DNA of 64,000 bases from Pseudomonas mangrovi (lineage in GTDB: Bacteria > Pseudomonadota > Gammaproteobacteria > Pseudomonadales > Pseudomonadaceae), in contig NZ_QASN01000008.1 in assembly GCF_003052585.1 (NCBI RefSeq), forward strand, positions 1-64,000. Reading direction: 5' to 3'. Below the pieces are notes generated by a model. That model saw only the letters and a list, made by a program, of their open reading frames with translations. It searched no databases and was not told where the DNA came from. Within the stretch, counting starts at the first letter, position 1. Every line of letters begins with the position of its first letter. The translations under genes were made by a program, and so were the position numbers. Of this stretch, positions 5,986 through 15,733 are shown piece after piece.

Positions 5986-8544
5986 ATGAACGCGATAGTC
6001 ACCCCGCTCACCCGCGAAACACTGATCATCGTCGGCAACGGCATGGTCGGGCATCACTGCGTCGAGCAGCTGATCGCACGCGGAGCCCTGGCCCGCTACG
6101 ACATCCATGTCTACGGCGAGGAGCGTCAGCGCGCCTACGACCGCGTGCACCTGTCCGAGTACTTCGGCGGCCGTGATGCCGAATCCCTGGCGATGTGCGA
6201 TGCCGAGTACTACGCCAGCCACGGCGTGCACCTGCACCTGGGCCAGCCAGTGCTGGAGATCGACCGCGACCGCCGCGAGGTCGTCACCGCCGCTGGCCGT
6301 CGTGGCTACGACAAGCTGGTCCTGGCCACCGGCTCCTTCCCCTTCGTCCCGCCGATTCCGGGTGCCGAAGGCAACTCGCGCCTGGTCTACCGCACCCTCG
6401 ATGATCTCGACGACATTCGCGCTGCGGCCAGCAAGGCCCGCCGTGGCGTGGTGGTCGGCGGCGGCCTGCTCGGCCTGGAAGCGGCCAACGCGCTCAAGTC
6501 GCTCGGCCTGGAAGCCCACGTGGTCGAATTCGCCCCGCGGCTGATGCCGGTGCAGCTGGATGCCGAAGGTGGCGCCGCGCTCAAGGCACGTATCGAGGCC
6601 CTCGGTGTGGGCGTACACCTGTCGCGCGCCACCCAGGAGATCGTCGCCGGCGAGGAGTACGCCTACCGGATGAACTTCAACGACGGCGAGTGCCTCGAGA
6701 CCGACCTGATCCTCTTCTCCGCCGGCATCCGCCCGCAGGATGCGCTGGCTCGCGCCGCCGGCCTGGCCATCGCCGAGCGCGGCGGCATCGTCATCGACAA
6801 CGACTACCGCAGCAGCGACCCGGACATCTTCGCCATCGGCGAATGCGCCAGCTGGAACGGCAGCATCTTCGGCCTGGTCGCGCCCGGCTACGGCATGGCA
6901 CGCAACCTGGCCGCGCTGCTGGTCGGCGAGGCCCACGAAGCCTTCACCGGCGCCGACATGTCGACCAAGCTCAAGCTGCTTGGCGTCGACGTCGGCTCGA
7001 TCGGCGATGCCCACGGTGCCACACCTGGCTCGCGCAGCTATCGCTTCATCGACGAGGCCAGCGCCAGCTACCGGCGCCTGGTGGTCTCCGCCGACGGCAA
7101 GCATGTGCTCGGCGCGGTACTGGTCGGTGACAACAGCTACTACGACACCCTGCTGCAGTACGCACAGAACGGTATCAAGCTGCCGGCCGATCCCTCCGCG
7201 CTGATCCTGCCGCAGTCCGAAGGCGCCCCGGCGCTGGGCCCGGACGCCCTGCCCGAGACCGCGACCATCTGCTCCTGCCACAACGTCAGCAAGGGCGCGG
7301 TGTGTTGCAAGGTCGACGCCGGCGTCACCGACCTGGGCGAGCTCAAGGTGCAGACCAAGGCCGCCACCGGCTGCGGCGGCTGCAGCGCGCTGCTCAAGCT
7401 GGTGTTCGACGCGGAGCTCGCGGCCCGTGGCGTGGAAGTCGACAAGAGCCTCTGCGAGCACTTCGCCTACACCCGCCAGGAGCTCTACGGCATCGTCCGC
7501 GTCGAGGGCATCAAGGCCTTCGACGAACTGCTCGCCAAGCACGGCCGCGGCCACGTCGGCTGCGACATCTGCAAGCCGGCGGTGGGCTCGATCCTCGCTT
7601 CCTGCTGGAACCAGCCGATCACCGACCCGGCGCTGGTACCGCTGCAGGACACCAACGACACCTTCATGGCCAACATGCAGAAGAACGGCACCTATTCGAT
7701 CGTGCCGCGCATCGCCGGTGGCGAGATCACCCCGGACAAGCTGATCGTGCTCGGCGAGGTGGCGAAGAAGTACGACCTCTACACCAAGATCACCGGCGGC
7801 CAGCGCATCGACCTGTTCGGCGCCCAGTTGCACCAGTTGCCGGAGATCTGGGGCGAGCTGATCAAAGCCGGCTTCGAGACCGGCCATGCCTACGGCAAGA
7901 GCCTGCGCACGGTGAAGTCCTGCGTCGGCAGCACCTGGTGCCGCTACGGCGTGCAGGACAGCGTCGGCATGGCGCTGCGCCTGGAGGATCGCTACAAGGG
8001 TCTGCGTTCGCCGCACAAGATCAAGTTCGCGGTCAGCGGCTGCACCCGCGAATGCGCCGAGGCGCAGAGCAAGGACGTCGGCGTGATCGCCACCGACAAG
8101 GGCTGGAACCTCTACGTGGCCGGCAACGGCGGCATGCGTCCGCGCCACGCCGAGCTGCTGGCCACCGACCTGGATGACGCCACCCTGGTCCGCTACATCG
8201 ACCGTTTCCTGATGTTCTACGTGCGCACCGCCGACCGCCTGCAGCGCACCTCGGTCTGGCGCGAGAGCCTGGAAGGCGGCCTGGACTACCTCAAGCAGGT
8301 CATCATCGATGACAGCCTGGGCCTGGGCGCCGAGCTGGAAAGCCAGATGCAGCACGTGGTCGACACCTACGAGTGCGAGTGGGCCAATGCCCTCTCCGAT
8401 CCGGACAAGCTCAAGCGCTTCCGCACCTTCGTCAACGACGCCCGCCCCGACCCGGACATCCACTTCGTCCGCGAGCGCGAACAGCGCCGGCCGGTCCACG
8501 CCCACGAACTCCACCTGATTCCCGTCGCCGAGGAGGTGCTCTGA
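5986..8544 (+). CDS. nirB: Assimilatory nitrite reductase, large subunit
   Basis: 852 residues. NirB reduces nitrite to ammonium in the cytoplasm with NAD(P)H. Domains in order: FAD/NAD(P)H oxidoreductase (IIVGNGMVGHHC at the start; GGGLLGLEAANAL near 160); a BFD-like [2Fe-2S] domain (CSCHNVSKG, then GCGGC); and the sulfite/nitrite reductase half with siroheme and [4Fe-4S] ligands (CVGSTWCRYG and SGCTRECAEA). GAGGA precedes the ATG at 5986 by seven bases; the ATG at 5980 lies too close to that site. The stop shares one base with the nirD start. Expression is probably controlled by sigma-54 and by the ANTAR attenuator. Confidence 0.97.
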   Translation: MNAIVTPLTRETLIIVGNGMVGHHCVEQLIARGALARYDIHVYGEERQRAYDRVHLSEYFGGRDAESLAMCDAEYYASHGVHLHLGQPVLEIDRDRREVVTAAGRRGYDKLVLATGSFPFVPPIPGAEGNSRLVYRTLDDLDDIRAAASKARRGVVVGGGLLGLEAANALKSLGLEAHVVEFAPRLMPVQLDAEGGAALKARIEALGVGVHLSRATQEIVAGEEYAYRMNFNDGECLETDLILFSAGIRPQDALARAAGLAIAERGGIVIDNDYRSSDPDIFAIGECASWNGSIFGLVAPGYGMARNLAALLVGEAHEAFTGADMSTKLKLLGVDVGSIGDAHGATPGSRSYRFIDEASASYRRLVVSADGKHVLGAVLVGDNSYYDTLLQYAQNGIKLPADPSALILPQSEGAPALGPDALPETATICSCHNVSKGAVCCKVDAGVTDLGELKVQTKAATGCGGCSALLKLVFDAELAARGVEVDKSLCEHFAYTRQELYGIVRVEGIKAFDELLAKHGRGHVGCDICKPAVGSILASCWNQPITDPALVPLQDTNDTFMANMQKNGTYSIVPRIAGGEITPDKLIVLGEVAKKYDLYTKITGGQRIDLFGAQLHQLPEIWGELIKAGFETGHAYGKSLRTVKSCVGSTWCRYGVQDSVGMALRLEDRYKGLRSPHKIKFAVSGCTRECAEAQSKDVGVIATDKGWNLYVAGNGGMRPRHAELLATDLDDATLVRYIDRFLMFYVRTADRLQRTSVWRESLEGGLDYLKQVIIDDSLGLGAELESQMQHVVDTYECEWANALSDPDKLKRFRTFVNDARPDPDIHFVREREQRRPVHAHELHLIPVAEEVL

Positions 8545-8939
8545 TGAGCCAGTCGAATGTTCTGCAAGCCGATTTCGCCCGCGCATCGATCCTGCGCGAA
8601 CCCGCCACCTGGCTGCCGCTGTGCCGTCGCGGTGACCTGGTCGCCAACTCCGGCGTGGTGGCCTGGCACGAGGGCGTGCAGGTTGCGCTCTTTCACCTGG
8701 ACCAGGGCGCGGCCGGCGAGCGCCTGTTCGCCATCGAGAATCGCGACCCGAAATCCGGCGCCAACGTGATCGGCCGCGGCATCCTCGGCCAGCTCAAGGG
8801 CGAGCTGGTGGTGGCCTCGCCGCTGTACAAGCAGCACTTCCGTCTGGAAGACGGCAGCTGTCTGGAGTACCCGGAGCAGAGCCTGCGGGTCTGGCCCGCG
8901 CGACTCAACGGCGACGCCGTGGAGATCGGCCTGGACTGA
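8544..8939 (+). CDS. nirD: Nitrite reductase, small subunit
   Basis: 131 residues, a Rieske-like fold without the cysteine and histidine ligands for a cluster, as is normal for NirD. Motifs include WLPLCRRGDL near the start and NVIGRGILGQLKG in the middle. It partners NirB. GAGGAGG lies seven bases before the ATG, inside the end of nirB, and the one-base overlap indicates translational coupling and balanced subunit synthesis. Confidence 0.95.
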   Translation: MSQSNVLQADFARASILREPATWLPLCRRGDLVANSGVVAWHEGVQVALFHLDQGAAGERLFAIENRDPKSGANVIGRGILGQLKGELVVASPLYKQHFRLEDGSCLEYPEQSLRVWPARLNGDAVEIGLD

Positions 8940-9040
8940 GCGCCAGGCGCCCGCCGCCGGTACGGACGGGCGCAACGAAACAGCACTACGCGCGGCGCTG
9001 CCTGCCCGGTGCCGCCGCCAACCTTTGAGGAAGCCCCCAG

Positions 9041-9850
9041 ATGTCCTATCTCGTTCCCGCAGAATTCGTCAGCAAGATGGTCGACGCCGGCGAATCCAAG
9101 ATCTACATGTCCACCCGTGATTCGCTGATCCGCGCCTACATGGCCGGCGCCATCCTGGCCCTGGCGGCAGTATTCGCCATCGCCGTCACGGTACAGACCG
9201 GCTCGCCGCTGGTGGGCGCCATGCTGTTCCCGGTCGGCTTCATCATGCTCTACCTGATGGGCTTCGACCTGCTCACCGGCGTCTTCGTGCTCACCCCGCT
9301 GGCACTGCTCGACCGCCGCCCCGGCGTCACGGTCAGCGGTGTGCTGCGCAACTGGGGCGTGGTGTTCCTCGGCAATTTCGCCGGCGCACTGACCGTGGCT
9401 TTCATGATGGCCTTCGTCTTCACCTACGGTTTTTCCATCGAGCCGGGCGCCATCGGCGAGAAGATCTCGCACATCGGCGAGGACCGCACCCTGGGCTACG
9501 CCCAGTACGGCGCCGCGGGCTGGTTCACCATTTTCCTGCGCGGCATGCTGTGCAACTGGATGGTCTCGATGGGCGTGGTCGGTGCAATGATCTCGACCTC
9601 GGTGAGCGGCAAGGCGATCGCCATGTGGATGCCGATCATGCTGTTCTTCTTCATGGGCTTCGAGCACTCGGTGGTGAACATGTTCCTGTTCCCCTCCGGC
9701 ATCATCATGGGTGGCGACTTCTCGGTCATGGACTACATGATCTGGAACGAGATCCCCACCGTCCTCGGCAACCTGGTCGGCGGCCTGGCCTTCACCGGCC
9801 TGACGCTCTACACCACTCACGTGCGCACTGCGCCCAAGCGCGTGATCTGA
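9041..9850 (+). CDS. Formate/nitrite transporter (FNT) family channel, NirC-like
   Basis: 269 residues with six membrane segments. FNT features include GFDLLTGVF in an early helix, GNFAGAL after it, and LCNWMVSMGV in the fourth region. FNT proteins form pentameric channels for small monovalent anions; beside nirBD the cargo is most likely nitrite. GAGGAAG lies eight bases before the ATG. The 101-bp gap after nirD carries a GC-rich inverted repeat (GCGCCCG at 8947, CGGGCGC near 8968) without a T run, possibly an RNA-stability hairpin; the gene probably remains in the nir transcript. Confidence 0.92.
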   Translation: MSYLVPAEFVSKMVDAGESKIYMSTRDSLIRAYMAGAILALAAVFAIAVTVQTGSPLVGAMLFPVGFIMLYLMGFDLLTGVFVLTPLALLDRRPGVTVSGVLRNWGVVFLGNFAGALTVAFMMAFVFTYGFSIEPGAIGEKISHIGEDRTLGYAQYGAAGWFTIFLRGMLCNWMVSMGVVGAMISTSVSGKAIAMWMPIMLFFFMGFEHSVVNMFLFPSGIIMGGDFSVMDYMIWNEIPTVLGNLVGGLAFTGLTLYTTHVRTAPKRVI

Positions 9851-9875
9851 CCCACGCTCGCCCGGAGCCAGGCCC

Positions 9876-11597
9876 ATGTCCAGTCAGCTCAAGGTCAGCA
9901 TCGGCCAGCACAGTGACAAGGGCCGCAAGCAGGTCAACCAGGATTTCCACGGCGCCGTGCTGCCGCTGGAGCCGCAGCTCAGCAGCAAGGGCGTGGCCCT
10001 GGCGCTGGCCGACGGCATCAGCAGCAGCGAGGTCAGCCAGGTGGCCAGCGAGGCCAGTGTCGCCAGTTTCCTCGCCGACTATTTCTGCACGTCGGAAACC
10101 TGGTCGGTGAAGAAGTCGGCGCAGCGGGTGCTCAGCGCGATCAACGCCTGGCTGCATTCGCAGACCCGCCACAGCCAGTACCGCTACGACATGGATCGCG
10201 GCTACGTCTGCACTTTCAGTGCGCTGGTGCTGAAGTCCTCGACTGCCTACCTGTTCCATGTCGGCGATACCCGCGTCTATCGACTGCGCGACGGCCGCCT
10301 GGAGCAGCTCAGCGACGATCATCGACTATGGATCTCCCGCGAGCAGAGCTACCTGAGCCGCGCGCTGGGGATCAATCCGCACCTGGAGATCGACTACCAG
10401 GCCCTGCCGCTGGAGCGTGGCGATCTGTTTCTGCTGGCCACCGATGGCGTCTACGAGCATCTCGATGCACAACGAATGATCGAGACCATCCAGGCCCACC
10501 CCGACAACCTGGACACCGCCGCCCAGGCGATAATCGCCGCGGCCCTGGCGCGAGGCAGCGACGACAATCTGACCATCCAGTTGCTGCGCGTCGACGCCCT
10601 GCCCGACCGCAACGCCGACGAACTGCAACAGCAGCTGCGCGAGCTGCCCCCACCTCCCGTGCTGCAGGCGCGCAGCGAGCTGGACGGCTTTCGCATCGTT
10701 CGCCAGCTGCACGCCAGCAGTCGTAGCCATGTCTACCTCGCCACGGACGGCGCCGACGCCACCCCGGTGGTGATCAAGACGCCGTCGATCGAGCAGGGCC
10801 AGGATGCGGCGTACCTGGAACGCTTCCTGATGGAGGAGTGGATTGCCCGGCGCATCGACAGCCCGCACGTGCTCAAGGCCCGCGAGCAGACCCGGCGCCG
10901 GCACTACCTCTACAGCGTCAGCGAGTTCGTCGATGGTCAGACCCTGGCGCAGTGGATGATCGACAACCCGCGCCCGCCGCTGGAAACCGTGCGCGGGCTG
11001 ATCGAGCAGATCGCCCGGGGGCTGCGGGCGTTTCACCGGCTGGAGATGCTGCACCAGGACCTGCGCCCGGCCAATCTGATGATCGATGCCAGCGGTACGC
11101 TGAAGATCATCGATTTCGGCTCGACCCGCGTCGCCGGCCTGACCGAACTGGCGGCGCCGGGCAGCCGCGACGAGCTGCTCGGCACGGCGCCCTACACCGC
11201 TCCCGAGTACTTTCTCGGCGAAGCCGGCTCGGTGCGGTCGGACGTCTTTTCACTGGCGGTGATCTGCTATCAGATGCTGGGCGGCAAGCTGCCCTACGGC
11301 ACTCGCGTGGCCGCTACCCGCAGTCGTGCAGCACAGGCGCGCCTGCACTACCAGCCACTGCGCGACGATGATCGTAGCCTGCCGGCGTGGATCGACGAGG
11401 TCCTCCGAAAGGCGCTGCAGCCCGACCCCAACAGGCGCTATCAGGACGTCGCCGAGTTCACCCACGCCCTGCGCCACCCCAGCCAGGAATTTCTCATGCG
11501 CAACCGGCCGCCGTTGATCGAGCGCAACCCGGTGCTGTTCTGGAAGTGCCTGAGCCTGGCGCTGGGGATCGCCGTGCTGGCGCTGTTGCTCGATTGA
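9876..11597 (+). CDS. Bifunctional PP2C-type phosphatase / Ser-Thr protein kinase, membrane anchored
   Basis: 573 residues. Residues about 5-235 are a PP2C phosphatase domain (LALADGISSSE near 46, FHVGDTRVYRLRDG near 128, LATDGVYEHL near 190, GSDDNLTIQLL near 228). Residues about 270-530 are a Hanks-type kinase with Lys in VVIKTPS, catalytic HQDLRPANLMID, IDFGS for DFG, and GTAPYTAPEY. One C-terminal transmembrane helix follows. The catalytic Arg of HRD is Gln here, suggesting less dependence on activation-loop phosphorylation. It starts 25 bases after the nitrite channel gene, so it is probably co-transcribed and may control transport or reduction by reversible phosphorylation; targets are unknown. 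Confidence 0.9.
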   Translation: MSSQLKVSIGQHSDKGRKQVNQDFHGAVLPLEPQLSSKGVALALADGISSSEVSQVASEASVASFLADYFCTSETWSVKKSAQRVLSAINAWLHSQTRHSQYRYDMDRGYVCTFSALVLKSSTAYLFHVGDTRVYRLRDGRLEQLSDDHRLWISREQSYLSRALGINPHLEIDYQALPLERGDLFLLATDGVYEHLDAQRMIETIQAHPDNLDTAAQAIIAAALARGSDDNLTIQLLRVDALPDRNADELQQQLRELPPPPVLQARSELDGFRIVRQLHASSRSHVYLATDGADATPVVIKTPSIEQGQDAAYLERFLMEEWIARRIDSPHVLKAREQTRRRHYLYSVSEFVDGQTLAQWMIDNPRPPLETVRGLIEQIARGLRAFHRLEMLHQDLRPANLMIDASGTLKIIDFGSTRVAGLTELAAPGSRDELLGTAPYTAPEYFLGEAGSVRSDVFSLAVICYQMLGGKLPYGTRVAATRSRAAQARLHYQPLRDDDRSLPAWIDEVLRKALQPDPNRRYQDVAEFTHALRHPSQEFLMRNRPPLIERNPVLFWKCLSLALGIAVLALLLD

Positions 11598-11652
11598 GCC
11601 CCAGGGCCAGTCGCGGCGGGTGCTGACAGTGCAACCGGCGCCGTCTCAGGCC

Positions 11653-11722
11653 TGGCTGGCCGCGCCTGGCCGGCCGCACCTGGCCGGCCGCACCTAGCCC
11701 GCCGCGCCGTGGCCAGCCGCGG
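11653..11722. repeat. 14-bp imperfect tandem repeat
   Basis: Units of TGGCCGGCCGCACC: 11653-11666, 11667-11680, 11681-11694, 11695-11708 and a degenerate fifth at 11709-11722. The repeat runs across the stop codon of the adjacent sensor kinase gene, where one unit reads TAG instead of TGG. Confidence 0.7.
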
Positions 11723-14700
11723 TCTGCCCGATGATCTGCAGCAGCGCCTGCTGGGAAAACGGCTTGGCCAGGCGCGGCAGATCCTGCCCGATCTCGGGCG
11801 GCAGCTCGGCATAGCCGGAGACCAGAATCACCGGCAGCTGCGGATGGCTCACGCGCAGTTGTTCGGCCAGCTGCACACCGGTCATCTGCGGCATGGCGTG
11901 GTCGGTGATCACCAGATCGACCTTGAGCTGGCCGAGCATGACCAGCGCATCCTGGGCCGAACGCGCGCTGAGCACCCGGTGACCGTGTTCGCTGAGCATG
12001 TCGGCGGTGTTGAGCAGCACCAGTTCGTCGTCGTCCACCGCCAGAATGGTCAGCAGCGGCCCCTGCCAGGCGGGGTCGGGGCTTGCCTGCCAGACGGGCT
12101 CGGCCGCCGTGACGCTGCCATCGTCGAGCGCCGGCAACCAGATGTTCGCCGTGGTACCGACGCCGGGCCGGCTCTCCAGCACCAGGGTGCCGCCGGACTG
12201 CAGGGCCAGGCCATGGACCATCGACAGCCCCAGCCCGGTGCCCTTGCCCACCCCCTTGGTGGTGAAGAAAGGTTCGCTGGCGCGCTTGAGCACGACCTCG
12301 TCCATGCCTTCGCCGGTATCGGTGACCGACAGACAGACATAACGTCCCGGCAGCAGGCCGTGCTCGCCGTCGTCGAGTCGCTGCTCGCGCGCAGCGATGA
12401 TGATGCGCCCGTGCCCGGCCATCGCATCGCGGGCGTTGACCGCCAGGTTGAGCAGCGCCGATTCGAGCTGGTTGGGGTCGGTCTCGACCAGTGACAACTG
12501 CTCCGGAAAGCTGGTTTCCAGCACCACACTGGGACCGAGCGAGCGCACCAGCAGGTCGCGCATGTCGACCACCAGCTCGCACAGGTCGATACGCGCCGAG
12601 CGCAGCTCCTGCTTGCGGGCGAAGGACAGCATCCGCCCGGTGAGGGTGGCGCCGCGTTCAGCCCCGGCCTTGGCGTTGTCGAGAAAGCGCAACAGTGCCG
12701 GATCGGCCGGCATGCGCTTGCGCAGCAGTTCCAGGCTGCCGAGTACGATCATCAGCAGGTTGTTGAAGTCATGCGCGATGCCGCCGGTGAGCCGGCCCAG
12801 CGCTTCCATCTTCTGCACCTGCTGCAGGTTCTGCTCGGCCTTCAGGCGGGCGGTCTTCTCCACCGCCTCGGGGACCATGCCGACCACCTCGCCGGCATCG
12901 TCCAGCACCGGACGCAGGGAAAAGTCGAAGCTGCGCACCCCGGTCGGCAGGTTCAGCGTCATGCTGACGTTCTCCGAACTGCCAGCTGCCACCCGCTGCA
13001 CGGCGGCACGCACGGCCTCGGGCATGCCGGGGGTGGCGCTGAACCAGGGTGTTTCCCAGTAAGGCAGTCCCTGCACCCTGGCATTGTCCGCGTCGATGCC
13101 GGCAAGCGCGGTGGCATTGGAATAGAGCACGCGCCCCTCGACATCCAGCAGCCCCTGGTACAGGTGCGACGTCTCGAAGATGGCCCGCAAGCGGGCTTCG
13201 CTCTGCGCCAGCGCGGCGGTGCGCTCGGCGACCTTGGCCTCCAGTTCGAGAACGAAGCGCTGTTCGCGTTCACGCGCCGCCGTCTGGAACCTCAGGCGTT
13301 CGATATGCGACCAGGAGCGCTCGGTCACCTCGGTTAGAAGGGAAAGCTCGTAGGGGCCCCAGATCCGCGGCTGGCGATCATGCACGGCCATCAGCGCGGT
13401 CAGCCGGCCGTCCTTGACCAGGGGCAGGCAGACGGTCGCCTCCAGACCGAGACTGAGAAACACCTCCGCCTCGGCGCCCTCCAGCTGGTGGCGCACATCA
13501 TTGATGATCAGCGGCACGCCGGCACGCAGGTTCTCCACCGCCATGCGCCCGAAACTGGCAAGGCTGTAGTGGCCGACCAGGCTGGAGGCCCCCGGCGCGG
13601 TCCAGTCGCCACGCACGCTGAAGCCATCCTGGTCGGCGTCCATGTCGGCGTAGGCGCAGACCGATACGTCAAGATGCTCGCCGAGCAGGCGCGTGGTGCG
13701 CTCCAGAATGGTGTCGGCGTCAGTGCTGCCGGCGGTTTCCTTGGCCAGCAGATCGAGAAAGCGCAGACGCCGCTCGTTTTCGCGCAGCGCATCTTCGGCC
13801 TGCTTGCGCGTGGTGATGTCGGTGGAGGCACCGAACCACTCGAGCAGCGTGCCATCGGCGGCGAACAGCGGCACGGCGCGCAGCAGCATCCAGCTGAAGG
13901 CACCATCGGGGCGATGCAAGCGGTGCTCGAGCTCGAACACCTGCGGATGGGCACAGGCATCGCGCACCGCCCGCAGCACCCGCGGACGGTCATCGGGGTG
14001 CACACAGTTGCTCAGCCAGTCGCTGAGGGGCGTGGGATCCTCGAGCAGACCCTTGCCATCGAGATGGCGCAGGTATGTCCACTGCGCATCCATCTGATAG
14101 ACCACGTCGGCGGTGGCGTTGACCAGTGCGCGAAAGCGCTCCTCGCTGTTGCGCACCCGTGCCTGCGCCTCGATCCGCGCGGTGACGTCGAAGCCTTCGA
14201 CGAAGATGCCGGCGACCTGACCTTCCTGATCGGTCAGCGGCTGGTAGACGAAGTCCAGAACACGCTCTTCCGGCGGCTGGCCGGCAGCGCGCTGCAGACG
14301 TACCGGCCGCGCCGAGCCGACGAAGGCCTCGCCGCTGCGGTAGACGGTATCGAGCAGATCAAAGAAGCCCTGCTGCTCCAGCTCCGGCAGCGCCTCGCGC
14401 ACCGGCCGACCGATCAGATCACGCTCGCCAACCAGGCGCCGGTAGGCGGGGTTGGCCATCTCGTAGACATGGTCCGGGCCGCTGAGCATGGCCATCACGC
14501 CCGGCGCCTGCTCGAACATGCGAGTCAGACGTGCTTCCTGCAGCTTCAAGCGCTGCTCGGCACGCACTCGATCACTGGTTTCCACCACCACCGCGATGAC
14601 CCCGGCCGGCTGGCCGCTCTCGTCGAGCACCGGCGAATAGTCCAGATTCATCCAGACCCGTTCGGCTCGCCCACTACGATAGAGCGTCAGCTCCTGATCC

Positions 14701-15086
14701 CGATACGCCAGGGTCCCCCCGGCCAGGCCCACCTTCATCACGTTGTCGTTGAATTCAGCGACCTCCGGCCAGCCTGCGCGCACCTCGCTGCCGAGCAGCG
14801 CCGGATGCCGTGCGCCGGCAATGACCGCGTAGGCATCGTTGTAGATCATGATGCCCGGCTCGCCCCAGAGCAGCGCGATGGGCACTGGTGAGCGCAGCAG
14901 CAGCCCGGTGACAGTCTTCAGGCTCTGCGGCCAGTCCTGCAAGGGGCCCAGGGGGGTCTGCGACCAGTCCAGATCGCGGATCAACCCGCTCAGCTCACTG
15001 CTCTCGGGGAGAAATGTCATCTCACTCTGCTGCGCCTGTCGCTTGTCTTCGTCACTCATCCAGGTCCGATCCACCAGCCGATCCAT
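11694..15086 (-). CDS. Hybrid sensor histidine kinase with multiple PAS domains, a GAF domain and a receiver
   Basis: 1130 residues, no convincing membrane segment, so probably cytosolic. Order: N-terminal region with DWSQTPLGPLQDWP and a PAS domain (about 30-175), two further PAS domains (about 190-310 and 320-435), GAF (about 450-610), PAS (about 640-755), HisKA with IAHDFNN near 785, HATPase with GEGMDEVV and [12 protein letters not shown], and a receiver (about 1015-1125) whose phospho-acceptor Asp is in LVITDHAMP. The phosphoryl group probably passes to an unlinked phosphotransfer protein; no response regulator adjoins it. The start is the first ATG; a start at MSDEDK (residue 10) or MTFLPE (residue 23) is possible. 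It is paralogous to the kinase at 30529-33390. Confidence 0.9.
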   Translation of the reverse strand: MDRLVDRTWMSDEDKRQAQQSEMTFLPESSELSGLIRDLDWSQTPLGPLQDWPQSLKTVTGLLLRSPVPIALLWGEPGIMIYNDAYAVIAGARHPALLGSEVRAGWPEVAEFNDNVMKVGLAGGTLAYRDQELTLYRSGRAERVWMNLDYSPVLDESGQPAGVIAVVVETSDRVRAEQRLKLQEARLTRMFEQAPGVMAMLSGPDHVYEMANPAYRRLVGERDLIGRPVREALPELEQQGFFDLLDTVYRSGEAFVGSARPVRLQRAAGQPPEERVLDFVYQPLTDQEGQVAGIFVEGFDVTARIEAQARVRNSEERFRALVNATADVVYQMDAQWTYLRHLDGKGLLEDPTPLSDWLSNCVHPDDRPRVLRAVRDACAHPQVFELEHRLHRPDGAFSWMLLRAVPLFAADGTLLEWFGASTDITTRKQAEDALRENERRLRFLDLLAKETAGSTDADTILERTTRLLGEHLDVSVCAYADMDADQDGFSVRGDWTAPGASSLVGHYSLASFGRMAVENLRAGVPLIINDVRHQLEGAEAEVFLSLGLEATVCLPLVKDGRLTALMAVHDRQPRIWGPYELSLLTEVTERSWSHIERLRFQTAAREREQRFVLELEAKVAERTAALAQSEARLRAIFETSHLYQGLLDVEGRVLYSNATALAGIDADNARVQGLPYWETPWFSATPGMPEAVRAAVQRVAAGSSENVSMTLNLPTGVRSFDFSLRPVLDDAGEVVGMVPEAVEKTARLKAEQNLQQVQKMEALGRLTGGIAHDFNNLLMIVLGSLELLRKRMPADPALLRFLDNAKAGAERGATLTGRMLSFARKQELRSARIDLCELVVDMRDLLVRSLGPSVVLETSFPEQLSLVETDPNQLESALLNLAVNARDAMAGHGRIIIAAREQRLDDGEHGLLPGRYVCLSVTDTGEGMDEVVLKRASEPFFTTKGVGKGTGLGLSMVHGLALQSGGTLVLESRPGVGTTANIWLPALDDGSVTAAEPVWQASPDPAWQGPLLTILAVDDDELVLLNTADMLSEHGHRVLSARSAQDALVMLGQLKVDLVITDHAMPQMTGVQLAEQLRVSHPQLPVILVSGYAELPPEIGQDLPRLAKPFSQQALLQIIGQTAAGHGAAG

Positions 15087-15265
15087 GCGGACTCCTGTCC
15101 GCGCTCAAACGCGACTATCGTGCAGATGTCCGCCGCAATCATAGAAGCCGCCGCGCCCAGTTAGTTCGCTGAAAATCAGCCAGAACATGCGTTGCCTGCA
15201 GAACTCCACAGGCGACCAAGCGGCTGTCACTTCCGTATACTCGCGTCTTTTTTCGAGAAGCCGCC

Positions 15266-15733
15266 ATGGCCAACAAGCGTTACGCCTGCATCGGCCTGAG
15301 CAATCCCAAGTCCCCGGAAAACGTCGGCTCGATCATGCGTGCAGCCGGCTGCTATGGGGTCAGCTCGGTGTTCTACAGCGGCACCCGCTACGACCGCGCA
15401 CGCGACTTCATCACCGATACCAAGAAGGTCCATCAGGACATTCCGCTGATCAACATCGACGATCTGCGCAAGATCCTGCCGCTGGGCTGTATACCCGTCG
15501 CAGTGGAGCTGGTCGAAGGTGCCCGCCCACTGCCGTCCTATACCCACCCGGACCGCGCGCTCTACCTGTTCGGCCCCGAAGATGGCTCGCTGAGCAAGGA
15601 ATTGCGCGACTGGTGCGAGGACGTCATCTACATCCCCACCCAGGGCTGCATGAACCTCGCCGCCACGGTCAACGTGGTGCTCTACGATCGCCTGGCCAAA
15701 GGCAACAACACGCGCTCCGGACCGCAGTTCTAG
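15266..15733 (+). CDS. SpoU/TrmH-family RNA 2'-O-methyltransferase
   Basis: 155 residues, the minimal SPOUT catalytic domain of TrmL-like enzymes, which form a trefoil knot and methylate ribose in tRNA or rRNA using S-adenosylmethionine. Motif 1 is NPKSPENVGSIMRAAGCYG, motif 2 YLFGPEDGSLS, and motif 3 IPTQGCMNLAATVNVVLYDR. The substrate nucleotide is not predictable; position 34 of a tRNA would fit TrmL, but this sequence differs from it. The ATG lies in GAAGCCGCCATGG with a modest ribosome binding site. It stands alone and faces the secreted HExxH protein gene across a repeat-filled gap. Confidence 0.85.
   Translation: MANKRYACIGLSNPKSPENVGSIMRAAGCYGVSSVFYSGTRYDRARDFITDTKKVHQDIPLINIDDLRKILPLGCIPVAVELVEGARPLPSYTHPDRALYLFGPEDGSLSKELRDWCEDVIYIPTQGCMNLAATVNVVLYDRLAKGNNTRSGPQF

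Noticed and set aside
5749..8586. A 945-residue open frame antisense to nirB
   Set aside because: It mirrors the codon pattern of nirB in GC-rich DNA, has no ribosome binding site and no recognisable domain. The same argument removes long antisense frames opposite hscA, der, ispG, secD and the sensor kinases.
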